DNA of 64,000 nucleotides from the NCBI RefSeq assembly GCF_003254575.1, contig NZ_QJUA01000018.1, positions 35,429 to 99,428 on the forward strand. The letters run 5' to 3'. The stretch is from Mycobacterium kyogaense. GTDB lineage: Bacteria; Actinomycetota; Actinomycetes; Mycobacteriales; Mycobacteriaceae. This document shows positions 8,865 through 19,277 of the stretch, piece by piece. Position 1 is the stretch's first letter; each line of letters begins with the position of its first letter. A model generated the notes under the pieces. That model did no database searches and was not told where the DNA came from. It saw only the letters and a list, made by a program, of their open reading frames with translations. The position numbers were made by a program, and so were the translations under genes.

Positions 8865-9997
8865 CAGTGGGCTCCGGCCATCGGGTAGATCGTGACGCCG
8901 CGCACGACCCGGCTCACTTCGCCCGACGGGAACGGATTGTCGGGTGTCTTGCCGTAGTCCAGCGATGTGAACAGCGCCAGATACTGGCCGAACACCAGAT
9001 ACGGCAGCGCGACCAGTGCGTCGGGCAGATCGTCGAGGCCGGGTAGCACCAGCGCCGCGCCGTACTCCTCGGGAATCGGGACCGCGGAGATCACGCGGAC
9101 CGCGTCGGCGCCGAGTTGGCTGCGCAACTCGGCGATGATGTCGAGGTCGTAGCGGCGGGTGTAGGGGTCGGTGGACACGTACACGACCGCAAGGGTGTCC
9201 GCGTCGAGCACCGATTTCGGTCCGTGCCGGAAGCCGAGCGGCGAATCGAAGTAGGTGACCACCTCACCGGCCGTCAATTCCAGGAGCTTGAGCGCTGATT
9301 CGCGCGCCAGCCCCTCCAGCGGCCCACTGCCCAGATAGACGAATCGCTGCTTCTTGCTCTGCGCGAGCGCACGGATGTCGTCCTGCAGGCCGGCGACGTG
9401 TTCGGCGGCGCGGGCCAGCGCCTCGACCTGAGTCGACTGCGCGGGACCGAGCATCAGCAGGCACGTGAGCAGCATCGAGGTCAGGCTCGAGGTCATCGCG
9501 AAGCCTGAATCGTTGGTGCGGTCGGGCATGTAGACCACCAGCGAGTCCGGGCGGTCGGCGTGCGCGCGGCCCAGCTTGCCCGCGCGATCGCACGTGAGCA
9601 CCAGATGCCACACCTGATCGACGAGCTGATCAGCCAGGGCTGTGGTTGCCAGGCTCTCCGGGCTGTTGCCGCTGCGCGCGAACGACACCAGCAGCGTGGG
9701 GGTTTCGGGCTCGAGGTGATCGAGCGGGCTGGCCACAATGCTGGTGGTGGCGATCGGCTCGACGCGCCTGTGCAGGTGCCGGCGCAGCAGCGGGGCGGCG
9801 ATCTCGCCGGCGAACGCCGAGCTGCCCGCCCCCGTGAGGATGATGCGCAGATCGGGGCGAGCCAGCAGGTCCCGAACGAAGGTCTCGGCGTTCTCGTCGG
9901 AGCGGCCTGCCACCTCCCGCCACGCGTCGGGCTGCTGGCCGATCTCGAGAATAGTTGCGCCGCCGTCTTTCTGGTCGGGCACAGACGTCTGGGTCAT
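8864..9997 (-). CDS. agaS: AgaS-like galactosamine-6-phosphate deaminase/isomerase (SIS domains)
   Basis: A 377-residue protein with two SIS domains (TGAGSSAFAGEI and VSFARSGNSPES; then YLGSGPLEGLARESALK). The C-terminal NPFPSGEVSRVVRGVTIYP is the tail I know from AgaS, the enzyme of the N-acetylgalactosamine pathway that converts galactosamine-6-phosphate to tagatose-6-phosphate plus ammonia. Position next to gatZ and gatY supports this over a GlmS-type role, and no glutaminase domain is present. The ATG at 9997 overlaps the gatZ stop by 4 nt. Confidence 0.85.
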   Translation of the reverse strand: MTQTSVPDQKDGGATILEIGQQPDAWREVAGRSDENAETFVRDLLARPDLRIILTGAGSSAFAGEIAAPLLRRHLHRRVEPIATTSIVASPLDHLEPETPTLLVSFARSGNSPESLATTALADQLVDQVWHLVLTCDRAGKLGRAHADRPDSLVVYMPDRTNDSGFAMTSSLTSMLLTCLLMLGPAQSTQVEALARAAEHVAGLQDDIRALAQSKKQRFVYLGSGPLEGLARESALKLLELTAGEVVTYFDSPLGFRHGPKSVLDADTLAVVYVSTDPYTRRYDLDIIAELRSQLGADAVRVISAVPIPEEYGAALVLPGLDDLPDALVALPYLVFGQYLALFTSLDYGKTPDNPFPSGEVSRVVRGVTIYPMAGAH

Positions 9998-11313
9998 CGT
10001 GGGTCACCTCCGGGGTTGTCGGCGCGGCACGCGGCGGCGTAGGGCCGCAGCGCGTCGCGGACGCGGTCGACCACGAGGGCCTGGGCGTCGTGGTCGAGCA
10101 GGCCGGCGCGGATGCGCTCGTATTGCATGGGCAGGAATTGACTGATCAGCGGTAGCGGGATTCCGACGCGGTCGAGGTTGGCCAGCAGTGTGCGCCGTGC
10201 GGCATCGACCTCCTCGTCGGACCAGTAGTAGCGCAGCCGATCGCTGTAGCTGTAGCGCCGGGCGGTGCGCTGCGCGACGGGATCGCCCTCGTAGTAGTCC
10301 TGCCAGTACCTGGGCTCGGCGAGCATTCGCCGCTCGATCACCTCGATGAGGTTCGAGCGCGAGGGGCGCGGCACCAGCTCGGTCTCGATCATCGCCAATG
10401 CGAACAGCGCCTCGCGCATCGCAAAGGTCAATCCCGGTCCGACTTTGAGGACTGCCCAATGGTCGTCGACGAGCTCGCGAACCTGTTGGGGACGTTGGTA
10501 ATCGGTCGAATGTGCCTCGAAGACAAGGTGTCCCTCGTCGTCGAGCACCCTGCGAAGGTCCGCGGTGGCTGCGTGCTCGTAGTCGATGACCTGGAGGTGG
10601 TCGAATTCGACGCCGGGCTGCACGACGAGTGCCATCACCCGCGGCCACACGTCGTCGTGGCCGACGGCGGCGAACGCGCTGCGGTGGGCGGCCAGCGTGG
10701 CGCGCGCCGCGTCGGCGGGTGTCGGGGTGAGCCGGTCCAGCGTCTCGTGGGCGCCACCGGGGACGGGCACCTCGGTGCCGATCACGTAGACCGGCGCGTC
10801 GACACCGGCCTGCCGCGCGGTCTTCTCCGCGACCGCCAGCAGCCGCGCGCTGCGCTCGGCGACGACCTCGTCGGAGAGCACGGCAGGATCGTCGGCGCAG
10901 CGCATGCTGCAATCCAGGTGGATCTTGTGGTAGCCCGCCGCCACATACGCGGCGATCAGCGTCTCCGCGTGCGCCATGGCGACCTCGGCGCTCTCCCGCT
11001 GCCACCGATTCGGACCGAGGTGGTCACCGCCCAGGACGACGCGGTCGCGGGCGAAACCCTGCGCGTCGGCGATGCCGACCACCAGGTCACGGAAGTCGTT
11101 AGGCCGCATACCCGTATAGCCGCCGAACTGATCGACCTGATTCGACGTCGCCTCGATCAGCACGAACCCGCCGTCGGCGGCCGCCTGCACGATCGCGGCC
11201 TCCAACACCGTGGGGTGCGCCGAGCACACCGAGTAGACCCCGACGGGCTCGCCGGCCTTGTGCCGCTCGACCATGTCGGCGAGCCAGTCGACCCGCAGCA
11301 TCTGAGCGCCCAT
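9994..11313 (-). CDS. gatZ: D-tagatose-bisphosphate aldolase non-catalytic subunit (GatZ/KbaZ/AgaZ)
   Basis: A 439-residue TIM-barrel protein. Family segments are VYSVCSAHPTVLEAAI, LIEATSNQVDQFGGYTGM, VVLGGDHLGPNRW and VIGTEVPVPGGA. Members stabilise and activate the class II tagatose-1,6-bisphosphate aldolase GatY/KbaY and were formerly called tagatose-6-phosphate kinase. The ATG at 11313 overlaps the gatY stop by one base (TGATG); the upstream extension PRGRGGAGV is discarded. Confidence 0.88.
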   Translation of the reverse strand: MGAQMLRVDWLADMVERHKAGEPVGVYSVCSAHPTVLEAAIVQAAADGGFVLIEATSNQVDQFGGYTGMRPNDFRDLVVGIADAQGFARDRVVLGGDHLGPNRWQRESAEVAMAHAETLIAAYVAAGYHKIHLDCSMRCADDPAVLSDEVVAERSARLLAVAEKTARQAGVDAPVYVIGTEVPVPGGAHETLDRLTPTPADAARATLAAHRSAFAAVGHDDVWPRVMALVVQPGVEFDHLQVIDYEHAATADLRRVLDDEGHLVFEAHSTDYQRPQQVRELVDDHWAVLKVGPGLTFAMREALFALAMIETELVPRPSRSNLIEVIERRMLAEPRYWQDYYEGDPVAQRTARRYSYSDRLRYYWSDEEVDAARRTLLANLDRVGIPLPLISQFLPMQYERIRAGLLDHDAQALVVDRVRDALRPYAAACRADNPGGDPR

Positions 11314-12182
11314 CACACCTGCACCTCCGCGACCACGCGGCACAGGTGGGCAACGGTCTCGGCCACCGCCTCACGGGCCGGCACCAGATACTTGCGCGGA
11401 TCGGTCAGTGCGGCATCGGACTCCAGCACGCCGCGCACTGCTCCCGTGTAGGCGATGTTGAGCGCGGTACCGACGTTGACCTTGCGAATACCGGCGGTCA
11501 CCGCGGCGCGCAGGTTGTCATCCGACACCCCCGACGAACCGTGCAGCACAAGCGGAATCGATACCTCGGCGGCGATGTCGCGGATCAAAGCCATGTCGAG
11601 TTCGGCGTCACGGGTGGTCATCGCGTGCGAGCTGCCGACGGCAACCGCCAGTGCGTCCACCCCCGTCTGCGTCGCGAACGCCGCCGCCTCGCCGGGATCG
11701 GTGCGGGCGCCGGGCTCGTGGGCGCCGAGCACACGGCCGTCCTTGCCGCCGACCTGACCGAGCTCCGCCTCCACGAACAATCCGGCCGCGTGGGCTCGCT
11801 CGACGAAAGCTGCTGTCTGACCGACATTCTCGTCGGCGTCGAGGTGCGCCGCGTCGATCATCACCGACGTGACGCCGAGAGCAGGTGCTGAGCCGATCAC
11901 CTCGTCGAGCAGAGCGGCATCCTGGATGTGATCGAGATGCACGGCCAGAGGCGCCGCCGACCTGCCGGCGATCTGCGCGCACGCGGCGGCGATCGGGGCG
12001 AGCGCTCCGCCGTGGAAGCGCACGGTGTTCTCGCTGATCTGGATCAGCGCGGCCGCCCCCGCACGCTCGACGCCCGCGGCGATCCCCTCGGCATGCTCGA
12101 CAGTGATGGCGTTGAAAGCCAAGACAGCGCAGCGTTTTTCGATCGCCGCGGCGACGAGGTCGGAGGTCGACGCCAGGGTCAC
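11313..12182 (-). CDS. gatY: Class II tagatose/fructose-1,6-bisphosphate aldolase (GatY/KbaY)
   Basis: A 289-residue zinc aldolase that would split tagatose-1,6-bisphosphate into glyceraldehyde-3-phosphate and dihydroxyacetone phosphate. Zinc and active-site motifs are visible: HLDH, EAELGQVGG, the His of VGSSHAM and LHGSSGV. First gene of the catabolic operon. Its GTG start has a strong G-rich ribosome binding site (AAGGGGG) a few nt upstream and faces the divergent deoR-type gene across about 130 nt. Fructose-bisphosphate specificity is possible from sequence alone; pairing with gatZ favours tagatose. Confidence 0.88.
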   Translation of the reverse strand: MTLASTSDLVAAAIEKRCAVLAFNAITVEHAEGIAAGVERAGAAALIQISENTVRFHGGALAPIAAACAQIAGRSAAPLAVHLDHIQDAALLDEVIGSAPALGVTSVMIDAAHLDADENVGQTAAFVERAHAAGLFVEAELGQVGGKDGRVLGAHEPGARTDPGEAAAFATQTGVDALAVAVGSSHAMTTRDAELDMALIRDIAAEVSIPLVLHGSSGVSDDNLRAAVTAGIRKVNVGTALNIAYTGAVRGVLESDAALTDPRKYLVPAREAVAETVAHLCRVVAEVQV

Positions 12183-12268
12183 GCGGTGGCCCCCTTCGTC
12201 AGATGTGTGCGGTGCATCACTCGACTATGAGAAGCTCCCTGGCGAACGCGCAATACCAATCGGTCAAA

Positions 12269-12287
12269 CGATCAGGAAAACTGATCG
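12269..12287. promoter_or_regulatory. Candidate operator between gatY and the DeoR-type gene
   Basis: A perfect inverted repeat, CGATCAG-GAAAA-CTGATCG, lies in the divergent intergenic region 12183-12312, about 25 nt before the regulator start. A DeoR-type repressor encoded next door is the obvious candidate to bind it and control both directions. I could not place confident -35/-10 boxes for either gene. Confidence 0.5.
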
Positions 12288-12312
12288 CTCGCTCATTCCG
12301 AGGAGTTTCCCG

Positions 12313-13092
12313 ATGTCGATCAAGCGCACCGACCGGATGCGGGAGGTGTTGTCCGTACTGCGGGACCGCGGCGAGGTCGCATCGACCGTGCTGTGCACCG
12401 AACTGCGCATCTCCCCTGCCACACTGCGCCGCGATCTGGCCGAACTCGAGGAGCAGGGCCTGCTGGTCCGCACGCACGGCGGCGCGAAGGCTCTCGACCC
12501 CAGCGGCAGCGAGATCCCCGTGCGCTTGCGCGACCACCGCATGGTCGCGATCAAGCGCCGCATCGCCCAGCACGCCGCCGCGCTGATCCCGCCCGGTCCG
12601 CAGGCCGTCGCGCTCACCGGCGGCGTCACCACCGGTGAAGTGGCCCGCGCACTCAAGGGGCGACGCCACATCACCGTCGTCACCAACTCGTTGACGATCG
12701 CCGCCGACTGCGCCGTCGACGCCCACATGAAGGTGATCGCGACCGGCGGGCTCGTCCGCGCGAATTCACTGGAGGCCGTCGGCCCGATGTCCGAGCACGC
12801 GTTCCAGGTGATCACCGTCGGCACCGCAGTCCTGGGCGCCGACGGAATGTCGGCCGAGATCGGCGCCACCACCTACGACGAGGCCGAGGCCCGCACCGCG
12901 ATCGCGATGGCATCCAACGCCCAGCGCGTCGTCGTCGCCGTCGACGGGTCCAAGATCGGCAACGTGACACTGGCCAAGATGATCGCACCGGCCCAGATCG
13001 ACCACCTCGTCACCGATTCCACGGCCGACCGCGACCAACTCGAACGCATCTCGGCCGCCGGCGTGCAGGTGCACGTCATCGACGTGGAGTGA
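12313..13092 (+). CDS. DeoR-family transcriptional regulator of the sugar operon
   Basis: A 259-residue regulator. The N-terminal winged helix of the DeoR type (RTDRMREVLSVLRDRGEV, then SPATLRRDLAELEEQGLLVRTHGG) precedes a sugar-phosphate-binding domain with VALTGGVTTGEVARAL, VTNSLTIA and DGSKIG. Such proteins sense a phosphorylated sugar and are usually repressors (AgaR, GatR, GlpR). The ATG at 12313 has GAGGAG upstream. It is divergent from the gatY operon, so control of that operon is likely. Confidence 0.88.
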   Translation: MSIKRTDRMREVLSVLRDRGEVASTVLCTELRISPATLRRDLAELEEQGLLVRTHGGAKALDPSGSEIPVRLRDHRMVAIKRRIAQHAAALIPPGPQAVALTGGVTTGEVARALKGRRHITVVTNSLTIAADCAVDAHMKVIATGGLVRANSLEAVGPMSEHAFQVITVGTAVLGADGMSAEIGATTYDEAEARTAIAMASNAQRVVVAVDGSKIGNVTLAKMIAPAQIDHLVTDSTADRDQLERISAAGVQVHVIDVE

Positions 13093-13105
13093 CGGAGGGG
13101 TTTCG

Positions 13106-14185
13106 GTGAAAGCGGCGCAGCAGTGGTGGGCACTGCCCGACCAGTACGACTGGCTGTCGGGCTACCTGCACGCCCGCCGTTTCGACCGTCCGGTCCGCAT
13201 CGGAATGGCGATGATCTCCGGCGCGGCAGTCCTGTTCCCGCTCAACGCCCTTTACGACCCGGGCCAAGTGCACGGCCGCGTCTTCCTCGTCGTCAGCGTG
13301 GTCGTTGCGGCCGTGCATCTCGGCTGGCTGGTGCTGTGGCTGGCGCGCTGGCCCACCCGCGGCCAGTCGATCGCCTACGGCCTGTGCTTCTCGGCCAGCG
13401 TCGCCGCGTCGACCTGGATTGCCGGCGTACCGAGCATCGGCCTCGTCGGATGCACCGCGCTGGCGCTGCCGGGCATCTACTTCGCGTTCTTCCATTCCAG
13501 TCGGCTGGTCGCCGTCAACGTCGCGATCGCGCTGGCCGTCGCGGGCTACCATTCCGTCCACCTGATCCGCGACGGGCAGGCGATCCTGGCCGCCTCGATG
13601 ATCGTCCTCGTTCTGCAACTCAATGCCGTTGTGCCGCTGGTCTTCCAGATCGCCGTCCACGCACTCGGAATCGACCTCATCCAATCCGACCGTGACCCGC
13701 TGACCGGACTACTCAACCGCCGCTCGTTCGAGCGTGAAGTCGTCAGAGCGGTCCTCGACGGTCAGCACAGCGGCTCCCACCTCGTCCTGGTGATGATCGA
13801 CCTCGATCGCTTCAAGGCGCTCAACGACGCCAAAGGGCACAGCACCGGTGATGACGCGCTCGTCTCGATCGGCCACGCGCTCACCGCCGAGATGCCCGCA
13901 TCGTCGGCCATCGGCCGGGTCGGCGGTGAAGAGTTTCTCGTCGCCGACATCGTCGCCGCCACGCAGATCCCCGCACTCGCCGAGCGCGCCCGACACGCCA
14001 TCACGTTGGGGAGACACTCGTTGACGGCCAGCGTGGGTACGGCCGCCATCGACACCGCCGGCATCGACAGCACCAACATCGTCGACACCCTGCAGCGGCT
14101 CACCGCGCAGGCCGACGTCGCGATGTACCAGGCCAAGCGTGCCGGCGGAAACCGCGTCCACCACTACGCCTCCGACGCAAAGTGA
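13106..14185 (+). CDS. Membrane GGDEF diguanylate cyclase
   Basis: A 359-residue protein. Residues about 30-190 form roughly six transmembrane helices, then a GGDEF domain begins at DPLTGLLNRRSF, with metal-binding MIDLDRFKALND and an intact GGEEF signature (RVGGEEFLV). No RxxD inhibitory site is visible five residues before GGEEF, so product inhibition may be absent. The start is GTG with GGAGGGG upstream, 13 nt after the DeoR-type gene. The TetR gene starts inside its stop (GTGA). Confidence 0.85.
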   Translation: MKAAQQWWALPDQYDWLSGYLHARRFDRPVRIGMAMISGAAVLFPLNALYDPGQVHGRVFLVVSVVVAAVHLGWLVLWLARWPTRGQSIAYGLCFSASVAASTWIAGVPSIGLVGCTALALPGIYFAFFHSSRLVAVNVAIALAVAGYHSVHLIRDGQAILAASMIVLVLQLNAVVPLVFQIAVHALGIDLIQSDRDPLTGLLNRRSFEREVVRAVLDGQHSGSHLVLVMIDLDRFKALNDAKGHSTGDDALVSIGHALTAEMPASSAIGRVGGEEFLVADIVAATQIPALAERARHAITLGRHSLTASVGTAAIDTAGIDSTNIVDTLQRLTAQADVAMYQAKRAGGNRVHHYASDAK

Positions 14186-14829
14186 CCGATCCGTCACGGC
14201 GACCGCCAGACACAGGCGATTCAGAGAGTCACACTGGTCAGATGTCGATCTCGGAGCCGCCGCGGGGTCTGCGGCACCGCAAGAAGATCGCCACCCGGCG
14301 CGCCATCCGGCGGGCCGCAATCCACCTGTTCGAACAGCAGGGCTTCGCCAACACCACCATCGAGCAGATCGCCGCGGCGTCCGACGTCTCGGCCCGCACC
14401 TTCTACCGCTACTACGCCACCAAAGAAGCCGTACTGATCTGCGACCAGGCCGAACCGATCGTCGCCGCGTTCCGCGATGCCCCCGCCCACCTGTCCCCCG
14501 TCGCGGCGTACCGGCACGCCGTCAACGCCTACTTCGCCGGCCTGAGCGAAGACGACCGGCACGACACCATCGTCGCCCAGCACATGCTGTATTCGCTGCA
14601 CGAGACGCGCGGCGTGCTCTACGCCGAATACACCGAGCTGATGGCTCTGATGACCGACGCGCTCCAGTACCGCCCGGGACCGTCACTGAGCCTGGCGGAG
14701 CGGCGCGTCATCGCCGGCGCGATCATCGGCGTGCTGATGGCCGTCTCCGACGGAGAACCGCTGCCCGAAGAGTCGCTCGCCAACGCGCTGGACATCCTCG
14801 AGTCCACGCTCGCGCCGCCGGTCCGCTGA
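14182..14829 (+). CDS. TetR-family transcriptional regulator
   Basis: A regulator of up to 215 residues. The TetR N-terminal helix-turn-helix is clear (ATRRAIRRAAIHLFEQQGF, then TTIEQIAAASDVSARTFYRYY). The C-terminal ligand domain is not specific enough to name a ligand. The GTG at 14182 overlaps the stop of the GGDEF gene by 4 nt; an ATG at 14242 is an equally good start for a 195-residue form that drops an unstructured leader. It lies just upstream of accA3, so acyl-CoA carboxylase control is possible but unproven. Confidence 0.85.
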   Translation: MTDPSRRPPDTGDSESHTGQMSISEPPRGLRHRKKIATRRAIRRAAIHLFEQQGFANTTIEQIAAASDVSARTFYRYYATKEAVLICDQAEPIVAAFRDAPAHLSPVAAYRHAVNAYFAGLSEDDRHDTIVAQHMLYSLHETRGVLYAEYTELMALMTDALQYRPGPSLSLAERRVIAGAIIGVLMAVSDGEPLPEESLANALDILESTLAPPVR

Positions 14830-14904
14830 GAGTTACTGGCGGGTAAGGGACCGGCTCGCCGAGACTCGGATTGCGGCGCTTAAACTCCCTCGGGATACAT
14901 TCTT

Positions 14905-16743
<1,839 letters not shown>

Positions 16744-16757
16744 CCTTCGCGCCGAAC

Positions 16758-16803
16758 GCACGGTTTTTGATGGATTTCCGCGGAATTCCGTCAGAAACCG
16801 TGC
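16758..16803. terminator. Long hairpin after accA3
   Basis: A 46-nt imperfect palindrome. GCACGGTTT pairs with AAACCGTGC, with inner TGATGGA against TCCGTCA. It lies 14 nt after the accA3 stop and 17 nt before the next start. It has no clear U-tract, so it may be a mycobacterial terminator or processing element or a dispersed palindrome. Confidence 0.5.
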
Positions 16804-16819
16804 AGTCGGCGAGCTGACC

Positions 16820-17137
16820 GTGGAGCCCGTCGAGATCAACGCCGGCGCGTGGTACCTACGCGCCCTACGGGCCGACGACCGAGTCGACGACCGCCCCGCG
16901 CTCGCCGACCTCGGCGAACACCAGGATGACTACGTGTCCCAGGCGAACGCCCAGTGGACCGCGGAGACGCTGTTCACCTGGGCGATCTGCGAGCCGACGA
17001 CCGGCGAGCTGCTCGCCGAGGTGACCCTCGACCCCGCCACCCACGCCGTCGCCACCCGCGCGCGCCCCGGCCATGAGCAGGCCGCACAGACCGGGGCCGA
17101 GGCGGTGGCCCGCTTCGCCGAGGCGATGTTCAGCTGA
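16820..17137 (+). CDS. Conserved hypothetical protein downstream of accA3
   Basis: A 105-residue protein with a GTG start. The beginning (ITAGAWYLRALRADD-like, seen here as INAGAWYLRALRADDRVDD) and the segment FTWAICEPTTGELLAEVTLD resemble the first strands of GNAT acetyltransferases, but the acetyl-CoA-binding half is absent. It occupies the place of Rv3284 next to accA3, as I remember that locus. Function unknown. It overlaps the convergent gene by 8 nt. Confidence 0.6.
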   Translation: MEPVEINAGAWYLRALRADDRVDDRPALADLGEHQDDYVSQANAQWTAETLFTWAICEPTTGELLAEVTLDPATHAVATRARPGHEQAAQTGAEAVARFAEAMFS

Positions 17138-18614
17138 TCGGCATCGGCCGCAGGGTGAAGCCGATGTCCTGCAGCATGGCGTATTCGATCGGGCTGATGA
17201 AGCGGACGTTGTGCCACCCCGGCCCGGGGCTCTTGTCGTTCATCAGCTTGAAGTCGTCGCCGGAGAACACGAACCGGTCCAGGTGAGACGGCGACCCCAG
17301 CTTCGAAAGCGGGATCGGCTTGCCGTACGCGGCGATCGCGCGCGCGCCGCCGAAGTAGGCGCCACCGTTGAGCCCGTTGAGATAGTCCGTGGCGTCCGGG
17401 CGGAGCTTGCCGTCCGGACCGAACAGCGACGTGCCGTCCGCGGTGGTCAGGAAGCTGTCGTAGGTCGACCAGTACCCGAAGTCGGAACTGACCAGCGAGT
17501 AGATGCCGAACGAGTGCAGGAGTTCGTGGCGCGCGGTGTTCTGGAAGTCGTACTCGTCGTCCGCGATCACGTCACCCGTCGCCCATTTCCAGGCGAAGTT
17601 CCAATTGATGAAGCCTTGGGTCGCACCCTTCATATCGTCGATGCCCGTGATGACTTCCTTCTGGATCACCGACTGCAGGAAACCGGGCGGGTCGGTGAAG
17701 AAGACACCCGTGTCCGCGGTGACGTCGTAGCCGGGATCGTCGATTCCGGTGAGCTCGTAGCGGAGCACCATCGGCGTTCTCACCACGAAATAGCCGGCGA
17801 TGTAGTCGGCCGCGCGTTGGAACGCCGCCTTGCGCTCGGGTGTCCACTCGTCGACCAGACCGGCGTAGGTGAACGCGAACGTGATCGCCCGATGGTTGAT
17901 CACCGATTCGGCGCGAGTTGCGGCCGGCCGGAACCAGTTGAGCAGGTTGACGTGCAGCCCGAGGTCCCTGGCCGCGACGACGAAGGTGTCCACGCCGGTG
18001 AAACCGTCACCCGGTGTGTAGGTGTAGGAACCGTCCTTGCCGATCGTCACCGTGCCCGTCGACGGGCCCTTGACCAGTCGATACCTCAAGCGATCCCCGT
18101 CCGGGTCCTCCGCGCCGACCGTGCCACTGATCGGCCCGTCCATGACGCCGGTGACCTGCACCGGATTGACCGTGGGCGCCTGGTTGAAGAAGGTCCGACG
18201 GGTGTTCGCGAGTCTTTTCTCCAGCTGCTCTTTGCGCTCGTCGCTGACCGGCCGATCGTCGATGCGTTCGAGTGCTGCGGCGGTCATCTGGTTGATCACC
18301 GCCGCGGCCCGCTCCTGCCGAGCCTTCCTCGGATCCTCGGCGGGCTCGTCGGACGCGGTATCGGCCTTCGCGGCGCGGCGCTTCTCGGCCACCCGCTGCC
18401 GCCGCGCTTCGGCCTTCTCAACCCGCTCGGCCCTGGTCAGTCGTGCCGGCTTCGACGGGCCCGCTGTCTCACCCGCCGACGCTGACGCCGACGCCTCGCC
18501 GGAGTCCGCCGCTGCTGATCCGATCTCAGGCCCCAGCAGCGCGAAACCCAGAAGACCCGCGCCCACCCCCGCCGACGCCAAACCCAGCCGAACACTGGCA
18601 CTGACAGCACTCAC
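17130..18614 (-). CDS. Secreted protein with Ig-like repeat and HExxH metalloprotease-like motif
   Basis: About 494 residues. A signal peptide (ASVRLGLASAGVGAGLLGFALL) is followed by an Ala/Ser-rich linker and a charged Lys/Arg/Glu helix region (about 45-130). Next comes one cadherin/VCBS-like domain (PISGTVGAEDPDGDRLRYRL to YTYTPGDGFTGVDTF). The C-terminal half contains HELLHSFG (H363, E364, H367), a zincin signature, so a secreted or wall-associated metallopeptidase is plausible. The third zinc ligand cannot be fixed. The GTG at 18614 has GAGGGGG about 8 nt upstream; a TTG at 18620 is too close to it. Confidence 0.7.
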   Translation of the reverse strand: MSAVSASVRLGLASAGVGAGLLGFALLGPEIGSAAADSGEASASASAGETAGPSKPARLTRAERVEKAEARRQRVAEKRRAAKADTASDEPAEDPRKARQERAAAVINQMTAAALERIDDRPVSDERKEQLEKRLANTRRTFFNQAPTVNPVQVTGVMDGPISGTVGAEDPDGDRLRYRLVKGPSTGTVTIGKDGSYTYTPGDGFTGVDTFVVAARDLGLHVNLLNWFRPAATRAESVINHRAITFAFTYAGLVDEWTPERKAAFQRAADYIAGYFVVRTPMVLRYELTGIDDPGYDVTADTGVFFTDPPGFLQSVIQKEVITGIDDMKGATQGFINWNFAWKWATGDVIADDEYDFQNTARHELLHSFGIYSLVSSDFGYWSTYDSFLTTADGTSLFGPDGKLRPDATDYLNGLNGGAYFGGARAIAAYGKPIPLSKLGSPSHLDRFVFSGDDFKLMNDKSPGPGWHNVRFISPIEYAMLQDIGFTLRPMPIS

Positions 18615-18917
18615 CGACAAACCCCCCTCATTCCGTTGTGCGACGAACTGTACAGCAAACTGTCAGCTGTCATACAGACTTTGCTAAGTCCCGAAATACT
18701 GTTCGTAGGCAGCCTAATTGAGTCGAATGACCGTCACGGGTGGCCTGGACAGCAAACCATGCGAATGGCGCGAGAAGCGACGACTGACTTGGCCGTCAAT
18801 ATGAGGCCGGAGCCTACAGCAAATTTGTTTACCATCGCGTTCTTCCGGCGAGCAGACGCGAACTGGAGTGAATCAGGCTGAAAATGCTCGAGGTCGCGTC
18901 TGCTCGCCGGGAGAAGG
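18615..18917. other. Intergenic region with a strong hairpin
   Basis: There is no supported gene in these 303 nt. The left part is relatively AT-rich and may hold the promoter of the secreted HExxH gene. The right end holds a long perfect hairpin (18845-18910). Confidence 0.6.
18840..18915 (-). terminator. Hairpin downstream of the small secreted peptide gene
   Basis: A 17-bp perfect stem, CCGGCGAGCAGACGCGA (18845-18861) against its complement (18894-18910), extends by about four further pairs at its base and has a 32-nt loop. It starts 3 nt after the stop of the minus-strand gene at 18918, so it may end or protect that transcript. There is no T-run. Confidence 0.5.
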
Positions 18918-19163
18918 TCAGTGGCTCTGCTGGATCGACCAGCTGGGCGTCGAGAAGTTCTGCTGCGGCCAGTAGTAGTAGCCGTAACCCACCCGCGGCC
19001 ACCCGACCCACGGCTGCGCGACGGTGTCCGGCGTGGCGACCATGCTGCCGTCGTCGTTGACGGTCATCGCGGCACTCGCGGTGCCGGCCAGACCGAGTGC
19101 GGCGCCACCGATGATTCCCGCCGACAGCAGGGGCAGGGCGAGGGTGCGGGCGATGCGATTCAT
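18918..19163 (-). CDS. Small secreted protein with aromatic C-terminus
   Basis: An 81-residue preprotein. A Sec signal peptide ends at about ASA-AMT (residues 30-32). The mature peptide of about 50 residues is rich in Trp, Tyr and Gln (VGWPRVGYGYYYWPQQNF) and has no cysteine. The ATG at 19163 is preceded by AAGGAGA at good spacing. I do not recognise a function; the composition suggests surface or cell-wall association. Followed by the hairpin at 18840-18915. Confidence 0.7.
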   Translation of the reverse strand: MNRIARTLALPLLSAGIIGGAALGLAGTASAAMTVNDDGSMVATPDTVAQPWVGWPRVGYGYYYWPQQNFSTPSWSIQQSH

Positions 19164-19277
19164 GGTGAGTCTCCTTCGTTGCGGTGATGACTCAACCTTC
19201 GCCTGCCGAGAGCCCGAAGTATGTCCGGTGATCAGGCGATATGCCGGTGGATTGTCATGTCCCCCGATCGGTGGACA

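Noticed and set aside
8864..9997. SIS protein as glucosamine-6-phosphate synthase
   Set aside because: No glutaminase domain; the C-terminal tail and gatYZ neighbours fit AgaS.
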